A stretch of DNA of 64,000 nt from Thioalkalivibrio nitratireducens DSM 14787 (GTDB taxonomy: Bacteria; Pseudomonadota; Gammaproteobacteria; Ectothiorhodospirales; Ectothiorhodospiraceae), in assembly GCF_000321415.2 (NCBI RefSeq), contig NC_019902.2:2790001-2854000 (forward strand), given 5' to 3'. The notes beneath the pieces were generated by a model that saw nothing but the letters and a program-made list of their open reading frames with translations, was not told the origin of the DNA and made no database searches. The position numbers and the translations under genes were made by a program. Positions 1 to 10,248 of the stretch are shown here, one piece after another; position 1 is the stretch's first letter, and each line of letters opens with the position of its first letter.

Positions 1-1137
<1,137 letters not shown>

Positions 1138-1228
1138 GCCGCCACACAGGCTCTTCGAGTCCCGCAAGCAGGCATTTGCGCACCGGCATGCGTCACGCCA
1201 GAATCTCGCTCGCCCCAACGTCAGGTTC

Positions 1229-1334
1229 TTTCACGCTAACTGTCATGCCCTCGGCCGCGAGGCACCCCGAAGGATGAAACTACGATTATAAATCAGAGAC
1301 ATACGATTCTAGGGCGGCGTATTTTCACGCTAAC
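1229..1334. repeat. 12-bp direct repeat flanking the IS/gene junction
   Basis: The sequence TTTCACGCTAAC occurs at 1229-1240 and again at 1323-1334, bracketing about 80 bases between the transposase end and the truncated minus-strand gene that stops at 1325. The second copy contains that gene's stop codon. The repeat may mark an insertion or deletion junction; IS110 elements usually do not make target duplications, so this is only suggestive. Confidence 0.45.
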
Positions 1335-1933
1335 ATCGGCACCAGTGCGACCAGGGAGAGCGGCGCCGGCAGCAGCAGGGCCGCCCAGCCGGCGATGGCC
1401 GGCAACACCGCCCAGGCCGGGGCCGCAAGGCCCGCCACGCGATAGTTCCGGTCCACCAGATACAGACCCCAGTGCACTCCTCCGAGGAAGGCGAGGATCA
1501 CCGCCCCGTACAGACCCAGCGCATTCAGCGCGAAATCCTGCCACGCGGGTGACCCGAACCAGGAGGCGGCGCCGAAGAACAGGAACGGGACCAGGCCAGC
1601 GTAGCCGAGAGATACCAGCAGCGATGGTGGCGCCCCTGGATCCAAGGGCAGGCGGCCCGTATCCAGGTAGCGACGCAGCTCGGGCAGACCACCGATGACA
1701 CCGTCCCGGGCAACGAACATCGGCAGCATGTGAAATCCGGAGGCCTGTTGCAGCGAGTGAAAGCGGGCACGATTGGCGGCAGAACCCATCCCCCACTCGA
1801 TCCGCTGCCAGCGCCCCGGACGCAGACGATCGAGCAACCCGGCGGCCTCGCGCAGATCGGTGATCCCCGAGGTGATTGCGATGACTTCGTACCGCTCCAG
1901 CGCGGCGGCGACGTCTTCGGGCCAGCGCGTCAC
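1325..1933 (-). CDS. glutaredoxin-like/DUF3429 membrane protein, probably 3'-truncated
   Basis: The 202-residue product has two parts. Residues about 1-100 resemble a thioredoxin-fold domain without a CxxC (it contains RWQRIEWGMG and FHMLPMFVARDG). The rest is a DUF3429-like membrane domain with about three hydrophobic segments (GLVPFLFFGA, LGLYGAVILAFLGGVHWGLYL, AVLPAIAGWAALLL). The gene starts with GTG at 1933, overlapping the stop of the upstream gene (GTGA). DUF3429 proteins normally run some 40 residues further with a conserved tail; here the frame stops at 1325, next to the IS110 remnant and inside a short direct repeat. I infer truncation by the insertion. Function unknown. Confidence 0.6.
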   Translation of the reverse strand: MTRWPEDVAAALERYEVIAITSGITDLREAAGLLDRLRPGRWQRIEWGMGSAANRARFHSLQQASGFHMLPMFVARDGVIGGLPELRRYLDTGRLPLDPGAPPSLLVSLGYAGLVPFLFFGAASWFGSPAWQDFALNALGLYGAVILAFLGGVHWGLYLVDRNYRVAGLAAPAWAVLPAIAGWAALLLPAPLSLVALVPMLA

Positions 1934-2163
1934 TGCAGCACCGCATGGATCGCGCCCCGCAGGCAGCGATCCTCCGGTCGCACCCGGGTACCGGACGACG
2001 CCAGTACCTGCCCCCAACGCCGATCGCAGCGCCGCACGGGTGCCTGGCCCACCGGCAGGCGCAACCCGGAGTCGAAGGTATCCGGGCACGGGTGAGCCCG
2101 GGTCGGGGACGTTCTCGCGAGCACGGTGGCAAGGACGGGAAGCAGGAACGGAAACAATGTCAC
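1930..2163 (-). CDS. small predicted secreted protein, unknown function
   Basis: A 77-residue product starting with GTG at 2163, with GGAG about eight bases upstream. The N-terminus LFPFLLPVLATVLARTSPTRA reads as a signal peptide; the mature part of about 55 residues has three cysteines and is basic. It is translationally coupled to the glutaredoxin-like/DUF3429 gene through a GTGA overlap, which supports both starts. I do not recognise the family. The product might be a periplasmic factor for the membrane partner, but nothing in the sequence shows a function. Confidence 0.5.
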   Translation of the reverse strand: MTLFPFLLPVLATVLARTSPTRAHPCPDTFDSGLRLPVGQAPVRRCDRRWGQVLASSGTRVRPEDRCLRGAIHAVLQ

Positions 2164-2182
2164 GGCACGACTCCGGATGAGA

Positions 2183-2212
2183 TTTACAAGTATTGTAAAA
2201 GTCCTGTATAAC
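2183..2212 (+). promoter_or_regulatory. promoter with perfect palindromic operator (TTTACAA-GTA-TTGTAAA)
   Basis: A perfect 7-base inverted repeat, TTTACAA at 2183-2189 and TTGTAAA at 2193-2199, overlaps a -35-like TTTACA. A -10-like TATAAC lies at 2207-2212, 18 bases downstream. It sits 35-60 bases ahead of the fatty-acid operon. The AT-rich island in otherwise GC-rich DNA and the exact dyad make a protein-binding site likely. Related operons in other bacteria are controlled by MerR/LitR-type or sigma-E/ChrR systems; which regulator acts here is not visible. Confidence 0.65.
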
Positions 2213-2245
2213 TATGTCCACAACCCGACCGCAACGAGGCATCAC

Positions 2246-3577
2246 ATGAGCAGGCAACGCATCGCCATCATCGGAGCCGGTATTTCCGGCCTGGCCACCG
2301 CTTGGCTGCTGCAGACCCGATTCGAAGTCCGGCTGTTCGAAAAGGAGGCGGTACCAGGCGGCCACGCGCATACCGTCAGCGTGCCGGACCCAGGCGGCCC
2401 GCTCGCGATCGATACCGGGTTCGTCGTGTACAACGAGTGCAACTACCCGTTGCTCACGCGGCTGTTCGCGCACCTGGAGGTGCCCACACAGTGCACCGAC
2501 ATGTCCTTCGCCTATTCGCTGCAGCCGGGGGGCATCGAGTACGCCGGTACTGACCTGAACACCCTGTTCGCCCAGCGGCGGAACCTCATGCGGCCGCGCT
2601 TTCTGCGCATGATCACGGATATCCTGCGCTTCAACCGGCTCGGCAGGCGATTGCTCGCGCAGGACAGCGTGAGCGGGATCACCCTCGGGCAGTTCCTGTA
2701 CCGGCACCGCTTCAGCGCCGGCTTCACCGACGATTACCTGCTCCCGATGGCGGCGGCGATCTGGTCCTGCCCCACCACCACGATGGGCGCTTTCCCGGCA
2801 CGCGGTTTCCTCGAGTTCTTCCGCAACCACGGGCTCCTCGACATCGACCGACGGCCGCAATGGCGTACCGTGGTGGGTGGCAGCCGCAGCTACGTGAACC
2901 GACTCGTCGAACGGTTGCAGCCGGGCACGATACGGCACCAGGGTGTTACGGCTGTACAGCGCGTGGCAGGCCGCTGGCAAACGAGCACCGACGCCGGCAA
3001 CGAACACTTCGATGCCGTGGTCTTCGCCTGCCACGCAGACGATGCACTGTCCCTGCTGACCCACCCGACACCGGAGCAGGCTGCCGCCCTCTCAGCCTGC
3101 CGCTTCCAGGACAACCGGGCGATCCTGCACACCGATGCCCGCCTGATGCCGCGCTCGAAGCGGGTCTGGTCGTCCTGGAACTACCTGACCTGCCGGCAGG
3201 GCGTCGACGGCCAGCGGGTGTCGGTATCCTATTACATGAACCGGCTGCACCGACTGGACCGGCCGCGGGATTACATCGTCAGCCTCAACCCCTGGCGCGA
3301 ACCCCACCCTGCCAGCGTGCTCGGAGAATTTCGCTGGCGCCACCCGATCATGGATTCAGCGGCCATCGCTGCCCAGAGCCGCATCGCGGCCATGCAGGGC
3401 CTCGACGGGGTATACCTTGCCGGCGCTTGGACCGGCTACGGCTTTCACGAGGACGGCATGCGGTCGGCCGTTGCGGTCGCGCGGCACCTGGGCGTGACAC
3501 CACCGTGGGAGTCCGGGCAGGAACCGGTCCCGGAGCGAGCTGCCGACCCGATCACCGAGGCTGCCCGGGCCGCCTGA
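2246..3577 (+). CDS. FAD-dependent oxidoreductase of the CFA operon (COG2907 type)
   Basis: A 443-residue flavoprotein of the amine-oxidase/protoporphyrinogen-oxidase fold. The FAD-binding motif AIIGAGISGLATAW is at residues 7-20, followed by an ELFEK-like FEKEAVPGGHAHT region, and the C-terminal FAD-contact motif AGAWTGYGFHEDGMRSA is near residue 400. ATG 2246 is chosen because the GxGxxG motif must lie near the N-terminus; an upstream in-frame extension would cross the promoter. It is the first gene of a three-gene operon with DUF1365 and cyclopropane-fatty-acid synthase, joined by TGATG and ATGA overlaps. In this conserved trio the protein is thought to modify membrane fatty acids; the exact reaction is not established by sequence. 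Confidence 0.85.
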   Translation: MSRQRIAIIGAGISGLATAWLLQTRFEVRLFEKEAVPGGHAHTVSVPDPGGPLAIDTGFVVYNECNYPLLTRLFAHLEVPTQCTDMSFAYSLQPGGIEYAGTDLNTLFAQRRNLMRPRFLRMITDILRFNRLGRRLLAQDSVSGITLGQFLYRHRFSAGFTDDYLLPMAAAIWSCPTTTMGAFPARGFLEFFRNHGLLDIDRRPQWRTVVGGSRSYVNRLVERLQPGTIRHQGVTAVQRVAGRWQTSTDAGNEHFDAVVFACHADDALSLLTHPTPEQAAALSACRFQDNRAILHTDARLMPRSKRVWSSWNYLTCRQGVDGQRVSVSYYMNRLHRLDRPRDYIVSLNPWREPHPASVLGEFRWRHPIMDSAAIAAQSRIAAMQGLDGVYLAGAWTGYGFHEDGMRSAVAVARHLGVTPPWESGQEPVPERAADPITEAARAA

Positions 3578-4341
3578 TGCCTACACCCGCACAGATCTAC
3601 GTCTGCCAGGTGATGCACCGGCGCTTCTTCCCGGTCGCCTACCGCTTCCGCTACCGACTGTTCACGATGCTGTTCGACGTCGACCAAGTGGAAGCGCTGG
3701 CGCAAGACCATCGCTGGTTCTCGCTGGATCGGTTCAACCTGTTCAGCCTGTACACGCGCGACCACGGACGCCGCGACGGGAGTCCGTGGCGGCCCTGGAT
3801 CGACGCTGTCCTCGCCAGGCACGCGATCCGGCTCGAGGGAGGCCGCATCCGGCTGCTGGCGATGCCGCGGATCCTGGGCCACGCGTTCAACCCGCTGAGT
3901 GTCTGGTACTGCGATCATCGCGATGGCACAACACGCGCCGTGCTGCTCGAGGTTCGCAACACCTTCGGCGAACACCATCACTACCTGCTGCACAACGGCG
4001 GAGCCCCACTCGATTGGCCAGTACGGGGTGAGAAGTCGAAGCGGTTCCATGTCTCCCCGTTTATCGGCATGGAGGCGCGCTATGCCTTCCGGCTGCAGGC
4101 GCCGGCCGAGACCCTCGGCATCGCGATCCTGGAGTACGAGGACCGTGACCTGCTGCTCATCGCCACCCAGACCGGCCGGCGACGCGAATTCACCGACCCA
4201 GCCCTGCTCAGGATCCTGTTCACGATGCCCTGGGCGACCACCAGGATCCTGTTCCTGATCCACTGGCAGGCCCTGAAGATCTGGCTGCGCGGCGGCCGTT
4301 TCCACCGCAAACCCGAGCCCCCCACACAGGAGGTCAGCTGA
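3577..4341 (+). CDS. DUF1365 family protein
   Basis: A 254-residue DUF1365 protein with the family's conserved blocks: VMHRRFFPVAYRFRY at residues 11-25, RILGHAFNPLSVWYC in the middle and KRFHVSPFIGM later. DUF1365 genes nearly always accompany the flavoprotein upstream and the CFA-synthase-like gene downstream, as here. The start ATG overlaps the preceding stop (TGATG) and the stop overlaps the next start, so the three genes are translationally coupled. The biochemical role is unknown; context points to modification of unsaturated membrane lipids, possibly furan or cyclopropane fatty acids. Confidence 0.85.
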   Translation: MPTPAQIYVCQVMHRRFFPVAYRFRYRLFTMLFDVDQVEALAQDHRWFSLDRFNLFSLYTRDHGRRDGSPWRPWIDAVLARHAIRLEGGRIRLLAMPRILGHAFNPLSVWYCDHRDGTTRAVLLEVRNTFGEHHHYLLHNGGAPLDWPVRGEKSKRFHVSPFIGMEARYAFRLQAPAETLGIAILEYEDRDLLLIATQTGRRREFTDPALLRILFTMPWATTRILFLIHWQALKIWLRGGRFHRKPEPPTQEVS

Positions 4342-5570
4342 TGCCCCCCGATCCCGTCTCCACCACCGCAGCACAATCCGCCGAGCAGCGATCCCCGGCG
4401 CTGCCGCTACGCTGGCTGGCCCGAGCACTGGCCGGCATCGACCACGGCGAGCTCACGCTGATCGACGCCGCCGGAAACCGGGTGAGCCTGCGCGGGCAGG
4501 CGAAGGGCGTTGCGGCCGTCTGGCGTTTGCGCCGCCCGTGGCGCGCGCTGTTCCGGCTCCTGCACCGCGGCGAGATCGGCTTCGCCGAGGGCTACATCGC
4601 GGGGGACTGGGGCACACCAGACCTGCAGTCGCTGCTACAGTTCACGATGGACAACGAGCACGCGCTGACCGACCTGGCCGACCGCCCCGCGTGGCAGCGG
4701 CAACTGGATCGCTTCCGCCACCGGCTGCGCCGCAACAGCCGGCGCGGGAGCCGCGCCATTATCCGTTTTCACTACGACCTCGGCAACGAGTTCTACCGGC
4801 AATGGCTCGACTCGACGATGTCCTACTCGTCGGCGTTGTTCAGCAAGGGCGATGAGGCCCTCGAGACCGCACAGCAGCGCAAGTACCAGCGACTGCTCGA
4901 TCGACTCGACGCGGAACCCGGCGCGCACATCCTGGAGATCGGCTGCGGCTGGGGCGGCTTCGCCGAGGCAGCGGCACGCCGGGGCTACCGGGTGACCGGC
5001 GTCACCCTGTCGCAGGAGCAGCTCGAATACGCCCGGGAACGCATCGCGCGTGCCGGCCTGTCCGAGCGCGTCGAACTGCGCCTGCAGGACTACCGCGATC
5101 TCTCGGGGCAGTACGACCACGTCGTATCCATCGAGATGTTCGAGGCGGTGGGCGAAGAATGGTGGGCCACATATTTCGACCGCCTGTGCCAATGCCTGCG
5201 CCCCGGGGGCCGCGCCGCGCTCCAGGTGATCACCATCGACGAGCAGGCATTTGCCCGCTACCGCGTCAGCGCGGACTTCATCCAGCTCTACGTCTTTCCC
5301 GGGGGCATGCTGCCCCCGGTCCGGCGGTTCAACGCCCTCGCCGGTGCGGCCGGGCTCGTCCGGCGGGAACAGGACTTCTTCGGCCCGGACTACGCGCTGA
5401 CGCTGCGCCGCTGGTTCGAGGAGGTCCGGCGTTCCGGCGATGTCATCCGCGCCCTCGGGTACGACGACCGCTTCCTGCGCATGTGGCGCTACTACCTCGC
5501 CTACTGCGAGACCGGCTTCCGGTCAGGTCGCGTGGACCTGATGCAGGTCATCCTACAACGGCGGTACTGA
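4341..5570 (+). CDS. cfa: cyclopropane-fatty-acid-phospholipid synthase family methyltransferase
   Basis: A 409-residue SAM-dependent methyltransferase of the CFA synthase family, acting on membrane phospholipid acyl chains. The acyl-site motif FHYDLGNEFYRQWLD is near residue 143 and is followed by TMSYSSALF; the SAM-binding motif LEIGCGWGGFA is near residue 198. SIEMFEAVGEEWW, the glutamate region that holds the active-site bicarbonate in the family, and DFIQLYVFPGGMLPP follow. An AGGAGG at 4328-4333 serves this start, and ATG overlaps the DUF1365 stop. Length and motifs match intact family members. Confidence 0.9.
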   Translation: MPPDPVSTTAAQSAEQRSPALPLRWLARALAGIDHGELTLIDAAGNRVSLRGQAKGVAAVWRLRRPWRALFRLLHRGEIGFAEGYIAGDWGTPDLQSLLQFTMDNEHALTDLADRPAWQRQLDRFRHRLRRNSRRGSRAIIRFHYDLGNEFYRQWLDSTMSYSSALFSKGDEALETAQQRKYQRLLDRLDAEPGAHILEIGCGWGGFAEAAARRGYRVTGVTLSQEQLEYARERIARAGLSERVELRLQDYRDLSGQYDHVVSIEMFEAVGEEWWATYFDRLCQCLRPGGRAALQVITIDEQAFARYRVSADFIQLYVFPGGMLPPVRRFNALAGAAGLVRREQDFFGPDYALTLRRWFEEVRRSGDVIRALGYDDRFLRMWRYYLAYCETGFRSGRVDLMQVILQRRY

Positions 5571-5860
5571 CACGCCCCGGTTCGGCGCGCAACGGCCAAC
5601 GGAGCTGAGACAGCGCCGGTAACGCGTTGCGGAACCCGCAGGGCGGACGTCATCAGCTCGTAGCACTCGCCTCCCAGACTGGCACCCTCGGCTGGACGTC
5701 CAGCTGCGCCGCGTCGGACACGAAAACCTGCAGCATGCAGCGGCAGGCACTACACTCGTGGCAAGATCCAACCGAAAAGGAGTCTTTGGTCATCCAACGG
5801 TCCCGAGAACCCCGCGGCAGCGACGCGCACGACTGCCGCCCCGCCAAGGAAAGACAGGTA

Positions 5861-6310
5861 ATGAGCCGAATCCGGATCCGCGAGGCCAGCTGGCCCGCTG
5901 ACAGAGAGGCCCTGGAGGCCGTCCGCTGCGAGGTCTTCATCAAGGAACAGAACGTTCCGCGCACACTCGAATTCGACGGGCTGGACGCAACCGCCCTGCA
6001 TTGGCTGGCCCTCGCGGAGGACCACGAGCCGGTGGGCACCCTGCGCCTACTGCCCAGCGGCCAGATCGGGCGCATGGCCGTGCTGCCCGCCTACCGGGGG
6101 CGGAAGATCGGATCGCGTCTGCTCCATCACGCGATCGCGGCCGCCGAGGCACACGGCTGGCACGAGGTCTGGCTGAACGCCCAGCATACGCGGCGCAGTT
6201 TCTATGCACCCCACGGGTTCATCGTGATCAGCGATGTGTTCGAAGACGCCGGTATCCCGCACCAACGCATGCTCAGGCGGTTGCACCGCAGCATGGCCAT
6301 GGCGAGCTAG
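5861..6310 (+). CDS. GNAT-family N-acetyltransferase
   Basis: A 149-residue single-domain GNAT enzyme that transfers an acetyl group from acetyl-CoA to an unidentified amine. The acetyl-CoA pyrophosphate loop is visible as AVLPAYRGRKIGSRLL (residues about 69-84), after the substrate-side motif RCEVFIKEQNVPRTLEFDG near residue 23 that is typical of small GNATs such as the ElaA-like group. ATG 5861 is preceded by a weak purine-rich stretch. The next gene begins 24 bases later on the same strand, and this pairing probably forms an operon. Substrate unknown. Confidence 0.8.
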   Translation: MSRIRIREASWPADREALEAVRCEVFIKEQNVPRTLEFDGLDATALHWLALAEDHEPVGTLRLLPSGQIGRMAVLPAYRGRKIGSRLLHHAIAAAEAHGWHEVWLNAQHTRRSFYAPHGFIVISDVFEDAGIPHQRMLRRLHRSMAMAS

Positions 6311-6333
6311 AACCCGCGGGAGCCGGCGTTCCA

Positions 6334-6825
6334 TTGACCGGGGAAGCCAGCCAAGACCGGGAAAACGACCTCGAACGGGCCGCCAGCGAGATCCGTGAAC
6401 TGCTGGAATCCGCGCGCAGGCGGATCTGGCTGCAGACCCGGTCCCAGTTGCTGTGCGCCCTTCCACCGATCGACTTCGCCGGGGCCCTGTCCCGGATCGC
6501 CCGGTGCACCCGGTATGCGGATCTCCGGTTGCTGATCGACGATGCACTCGCGCTGAAGGAGGGACAGCCACAACTGGCGCGCGCCGTGATGCGCCTGACT
6601 TCGGCGGTGGACGTTCGCTGCTTTCAACCCGACGAGGACACGCCGGCCAGCCTGCTGCTGATCGTGGACCAGGGAGGGTGGCTGTACCTGGTCCAGCACA
6701 AGGGCCATGTCGGGCTGAAATCGTATCGCGATGATCCGCCGGGCGCGCTGCTTGCGGCGGAACGGTTTGCCGAGGTATGGGACTTCAGCACCGAGGCGCT
6801 GGAACTGCGCAATCTGACGATCTGA
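6334..6825 (+). CDS. conserved hypothetical protein, partner of the GNAT gene
   Basis: A 163-residue soluble protein; a TTG at 6334 is the best start in frame, with a CGGGAG about ten bases upstream, but the start is uncertain. It contains [22 protein letters not shown], resembling the start of phospholipase-D-fold proteins that often follow a GNAT gene in gammaproteobacteria, but I see no HKD catalytic motif. The central [12 protein letters not shown] and C-terminal [15 protein letters not shown] stretches are the most conserved-looking parts. Function not known. Confidence 0.6.
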   Translation: MTGEASQDRENDLERAASEIRELLESARRRIWLQTRSQLLCALPPIDFAGALSRIARCTRYADLRLLIDDALALKEGQPQLARAVMRLTSAVDVRCFQPDEDTPASLLLIVDQGGWLYLVQHKGHVGLKSYRDDPPGALLAAERFAEVWDFSTEALELRNLTI

Positions 6826-6844
6826 CGACCGGCTGGGCTACAAT
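6814..6844 (+). promoter_or_regulatory. possible sigma-70 promoter of trpB
   Basis: A TACAAT hexamer at 6839-6844 lies about 110 bases before trpB, with a poor -35 match (CTGACG at 6814-6819, spacing 19). Only the -10 is convincing. Confidence 0.3.
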
Positions 6845-6952
6845 CTCGGCGCGACCCGCCATCCCATCGGCCCGATCCGGGGAAACCTGGCATCCATGCT
6901 CCCGAAGGATGCCGGGCCGCGCCCTCGTAACTGGCCCGCACAGGTTGAACAG

Positions 6953-8182
6953 ATGACCACGACACCCGAACGCGTCTCGCCCATCGGGGCGGTCCAGGCA
7001 CTGCCCGATACCGGCGGTTTCTTCGGACCCTACGGCGGACAGGCCGTCCCGCCGCACCTGAAGGCGATCATGGACTCCATCGCGGACGCCTACCTGGCGA
7101 TCCGCGAGACCGACGCCTACCAGCAGGAACTGGCCGAGTTGCACACCCACTACGTCGGCCGGCCGAGCCCGATCTACCACGCCCGCCGCCTGAGCGCGCA
7201 CGCCGGTGGCCAGGCCGAGATCTACCTGAAACGCGAAGACCTGAATCACACCGGGGCGCACAAGATTAACCATGCGCTCGGCGAGGCACTGTTGGCCAAG
7301 CACATGGGCAAGACCCGGGTGATCGCGGAGACCGGGGCCGGTCAGCATGGCGTCGCGATGGCCACGGCCTGCGCGCTGGCGGGCATTCCCTGCGAGATCC
7401 ACATGGGCGCGATCGACATCGCCAAGGAACACCCGAACGTCACCAAGATGAAGATCCTGGGCGCCCGGATCGTCAACGTGGACAGCGGAACCCGGACCCT
7501 GAAGGATGCAGTGGACAGCGCTTTCGAGGCCTACCTGAAGGATCCCGAGAACTATTTCTACGCGATCGGATCGGTGGTCGGCCCTCACCCGTTCCCGATG
7601 ATGGTCCGCGATTTCCAGGCGATCGTGGGCCGCGAAGCGCGCCAGCAGTTCGCGGCGATGACCGGAGCGCTCCCGGATTACGTCGTGGCCTGCGTTGGGG
7701 GTGGCTCGAACGCAATGGGCATTTTCTCGGGCTTCATGGACGCACCCTCGGTACGTCTGGTCGGCGTCGAGCCCTCTGGTCGGAGCCTGGCGATTGGCGA
7801 CCACGCGGCGACGCTCAGCCTTGGCAAGCCGGGTACGATGCACGGGTTCCATTCCTACATGCTGCAGGATGACCAGGGACAGCCCCAGCCCGTGCATTCG
7901 ATCGCCTCCGGGCTCGATTATCCGTCGGTCGGACCCGAGCATGCCTACCTCAAGGACACCGGACGCGCCGAATACCATGCCGTGGACGACCGGGCCTGTC
8001 TCGACGCTTTCATGGATCTCTCTCGCTTCGAGGGCATCATCCCGGCACTGGAATCCGCGCATGCGCTCGCCTGGGTGCTGCAGCAGGCCCGGAAGGCCGA
8101 CCGCCGGTTGCGCTACCTGATCAACCTTTCGGGCCGGGGCGACAAGGATGCCGACTTCGTCGCGGAGACCCTCGGGCTCTAG
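6953..8182 (+). CDS. trpB: tryptophan synthase beta chain
   Basis: A 409-residue PLP enzyme that condenses indole with serine. The PLP-lysine motif HTGAHKIN places the Schiff-base lysine at residue 104, the catalytic glutamate lies in [11 protein letters not shown] (E124), and the phosphate-cup motif GGGSNAMG is near residue 245. The ATG at 6953 begins MTTTPERV and agrees with the family N-terminus [10 protein letters not shown]. No trpA or trpF is adjacent: upstream is the GNAT pair and downstream a sensor kinase, so this is a solitary trpB that may be a paralogue or may pair with a trpA elsewhere. Key residues are intact. Confidence 0.93.
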   Translation: MTTTPERVSPIGAVQALPDTGGFFGPYGGQAVPPHLKAIMDSIADAYLAIRETDAYQQELAELHTHYVGRPSPIYHARRLSAHAGGQAEIYLKREDLNHTGAHKINHALGEALLAKHMGKTRVIAETGAGQHGVAMATACALAGIPCEIHMGAIDIAKEHPNVTKMKILGARIVNVDSGTRTLKDAVDSAFEAYLKDPENYFYAIGSVVGPHPFPMMVRDFQAIVGREARQQFAAMTGALPDYVVACVGGGSNAMGIFSGFMDAPSVRLVGVEPSGRSLAIGDHAATLSLGKPGTMHGFHSYMLQDDQGQPQPVHSIASGLDYPSVGPEHAYLKDTGRAEYHAVDDRACLDAFMDLSRFEGIIPALESAHALAWVLQQARKADRRLRYLINLSGRGDKDADFVAETLGL

Positions 8183-8196
8183 CAGCCTGTCGGACT
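8182..8196 (+). repeat. 15-bp dispersed repeat, copy 1
   Basis: GCAGCCTGTCGGACT follows the trpB stop directly; an identical 15-mer in the same orientation is at 11124-11138. Both copies lie just beyond gene ends. Confidence 0.55.
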
Positions 8197-8604
8197 CGCC
8201 CCGGCAGGCCCCACAGTCTGGCACACCGGGCTTGAACGTCGACGGCGCCGTTGCTCCGGATTCCGCCGTCCGGCAAGACCGAGGCGAAGGCTCATGTGCC
8301 GCAGGAGGAAGGCGGCAAGGAACGGGTGCGGTGCCGCCACACGCCCCCGGGAGTGCCTTCGAACGGCGCGGGATCCCGCCGCCTGGCGGGGAAATGGTGT
8401 AAAAAGGGGCTCCGTACACGGAATTGCTTTGACTTGCCGAAACCGGCTTCGAAAACTGTTTGCGGGATGGGTTCCGAAGCGACGCAGGCGGCCCGCAGCT
8501 CACACCGCGCCTGACGCAACGCGAACCGGCGCGGGGCCGGTTCCGGGGCAACGACCGTCGGACCGGCAGCCGGCACCTTGACGGGCCGGAGGAGACGATC
8601 CCAG
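8183..8604. other. intergenic region between trpB and the NarX-like kinase
   Basis: About 420 bases without a credible gene. It holds the 15-bp repeat at its left end and a TTGACT at 8428-8433 that could be a -35 element without a clear -10. The start-proximal GGAGGAG near 8587-8593 is the likely ribosome site for the kinase at 8605. Confidence 0.5.
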
Positions 8605-10248
8605 ATGAAACTCCACTCCATGACACAACGCGAGAACGGCCCCTCGGGTGTGGCCAACTGGCTGATCCGGCCAGCGAAGGGATGGCACCACAAGGCCCGC
8701 GGCATGATGCAGAACCGCATGTTCCTGCCGCTGGCGGTGATCGCCGGTGCACTGCTGATCGCGCTGGCGATGAACGCTTGGATTCTGTTCACCACCTGGT
8801 CGGCGATTCCCCATCTCGTCGTCCAGTCGTTCGTGCTCTGGGTGGGTTTTCTGGCGATGCTCACCGTTCCAGTGGTGATCTACCACCACCTGGTCGCCCC
8901 GCTGTTCCACCTGCGCCACTGGGCGCAACGCGTGCGCGGCGGCAACCTAGCGGCGCGCATTCCCGTCCCTCGCACCGGGGAGTTCGGGGAACTGGCGCGG
9001 GACGTGAACGCACTGACCGAGCAGTTGCAACGCCTGACCCACGAGATGCAGGACGAGGTCCGGGTACAGACCCGGCGCATGGAAGACAAGTCGCACACCC
9101 TCGAAGTGCTCTACGACGTGGCCGCGAGCATCAACATGTCCCGCGATCTCGACGATCTGCTGACGCGGTTCCTGTCCAGTCTGAAGCGCACCCTCGGTGC
9201 CCGGGCCGCCACGGCGCGGCTGCTGACCTCCGACGGGCAGATGCGACTGGTGGCCAACCTCGGGTTCGATATGCAGAGCGGTCACTGCCGCGACACGCTT
9301 CCGATCGGGCAGTGCGTCTGCGGGAAGGTCGTGGCCGGCAGCGAGATGCTCTGGAAGGCCGACGTGTACGAATGCGGCCGCGTCTGCGACGACCAAAGCG
9401 ACGACGAGCCGGCGATGCTCGCCGTTCCGCTGCAGCACCAGGGACGGACTCTGGGCGTCTACAGCCTGTTCCTGGATGAGTGGCCGCAGAACCTGAACGA
9501 AGACATGGACAACCTGCTGACCAGCATCGGCCGGCACCTCGGCATGGCGATCGAGAAGGCCCGACTCGACGAGGAGGCGCAGCGGCTCACCATCATGGAG
9601 GAGCGCACCCACCTCGCCCACGAACTGCACGACTCGCTGGCACAGACGCTGGCCAGCCTCGGCTTCAGGGTCAGCGCGCTCGATGAGTCCCTCGGGGACG
9701 ACCGTGGCGGCCCGCACCGCGAGATGGAACTGGTCAAGGAAAACCTGTCCCGGGCCAATACCGAGTTGCGCGAACTGATCAGCCAGTTCCGGGCACCGGT
9801 GGACCGGGAGGGTCTGGTATCCGCAGTGGAGAAGGCGGTAAACGAGTTCCGCTCCGACACCGGCATCAGCATTTACCTGCAACAGGAATGGAACTGCAGG
9901 AAGCTCCCGATCGAGCTGGAGACCGAGGTGCTCCGGATCGTACAGGAAGCGCTGTGCAACGTGCGCAAACACGCCGACGCCCAGCACGTGCGCGTGATCC
10001 TGCGGGGCGATACCCGGGGCGATTGCTTCGTGATGATCGAGGACGACGGACGCGGGATCGAGGAGGTCGCAAGCGGCAGTCCGGGCGAGCACATCGGCCT
10101 GAGCGTGATGCAGGAACGGTCGGCGCGCCTGGATGGGGACTTCCGGATCGAAACCGAACCCGGCGAGGGGACACGGGTGATGCTGAACTTCCAGTACCCG
10201 AAACCGCAGTCGGTCGAGTTCCAGCCCAGACTGCGGGCAGTCCAATGA
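8605..10248 (+). CDS. NarX-type sensor histidine kinase with cysteine-rich GAF domain
   Basis: A 547-residue membrane sensor kinase. Two hydrophobic segments lie near residues 45-65 and 72-95 with only a short loop between, so there is no large periplasmic sensor. A HAMP region (HWAQRVRGGNLAARIPV) follows, then a GAF domain (about 170-320), then a HisKA_3 domain with the phosphoacceptor in ELAHELHDSLAQ-like sequence near residue 342, and a HATPase_c domain with EDDGRGIEE. The GAF part holds five cysteines, C228, C237, C239, C257 and C261, arranged as CxC and CxxxC, a plausible metal, Fe-S or redox-switch site. It overlaps the response regulator gene by four bases. Signal unknown. Confidence 0.85.
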   Translation: MKLHSMTQRENGPSGVANWLIRPAKGWHHKARGMMQNRMFLPLAVIAGALLIALAMNAWILFTTWSAIPHLVVQSFVLWVGFLAMLTVPVVIYHHLVAPLFHLRHWAQRVRGGNLAARIPVPRTGEFGELARDVNALTEQLQRLTHEMQDEVRVQTRRMEDKSHTLEVLYDVAASINMSRDLDDLLTRFLSSLKRTLGARAATARLLTSDGQMRLVANLGFDMQSGHCRDTLPIGQCVCGKVVAGSEMLWKADVYECGRVCDDQSDDEPAMLAVPLQHQGRTLGVYSLFLDEWPQNLNEDMDNLLTSIGRHLGMAIEKARLDEEAQRLTIMEERTHLAHELHDSLAQTLASLGFRVSALDESLGDDRGGPHREMELVKENLSRANTELRELISQFRAPVDREGLVSAVEKAVNEFRSDTGISIYLQQEWNCRKLPIELETEVLRIVQEALCNVRKHADAQHVRVILRGDTRGDCFVMIEDDGRGIEEVASGSPGEHIGLSVMQERSARLDGDFRIETEPGEGTRVMLNFQYPKPQSVEFQPRLRAVQ

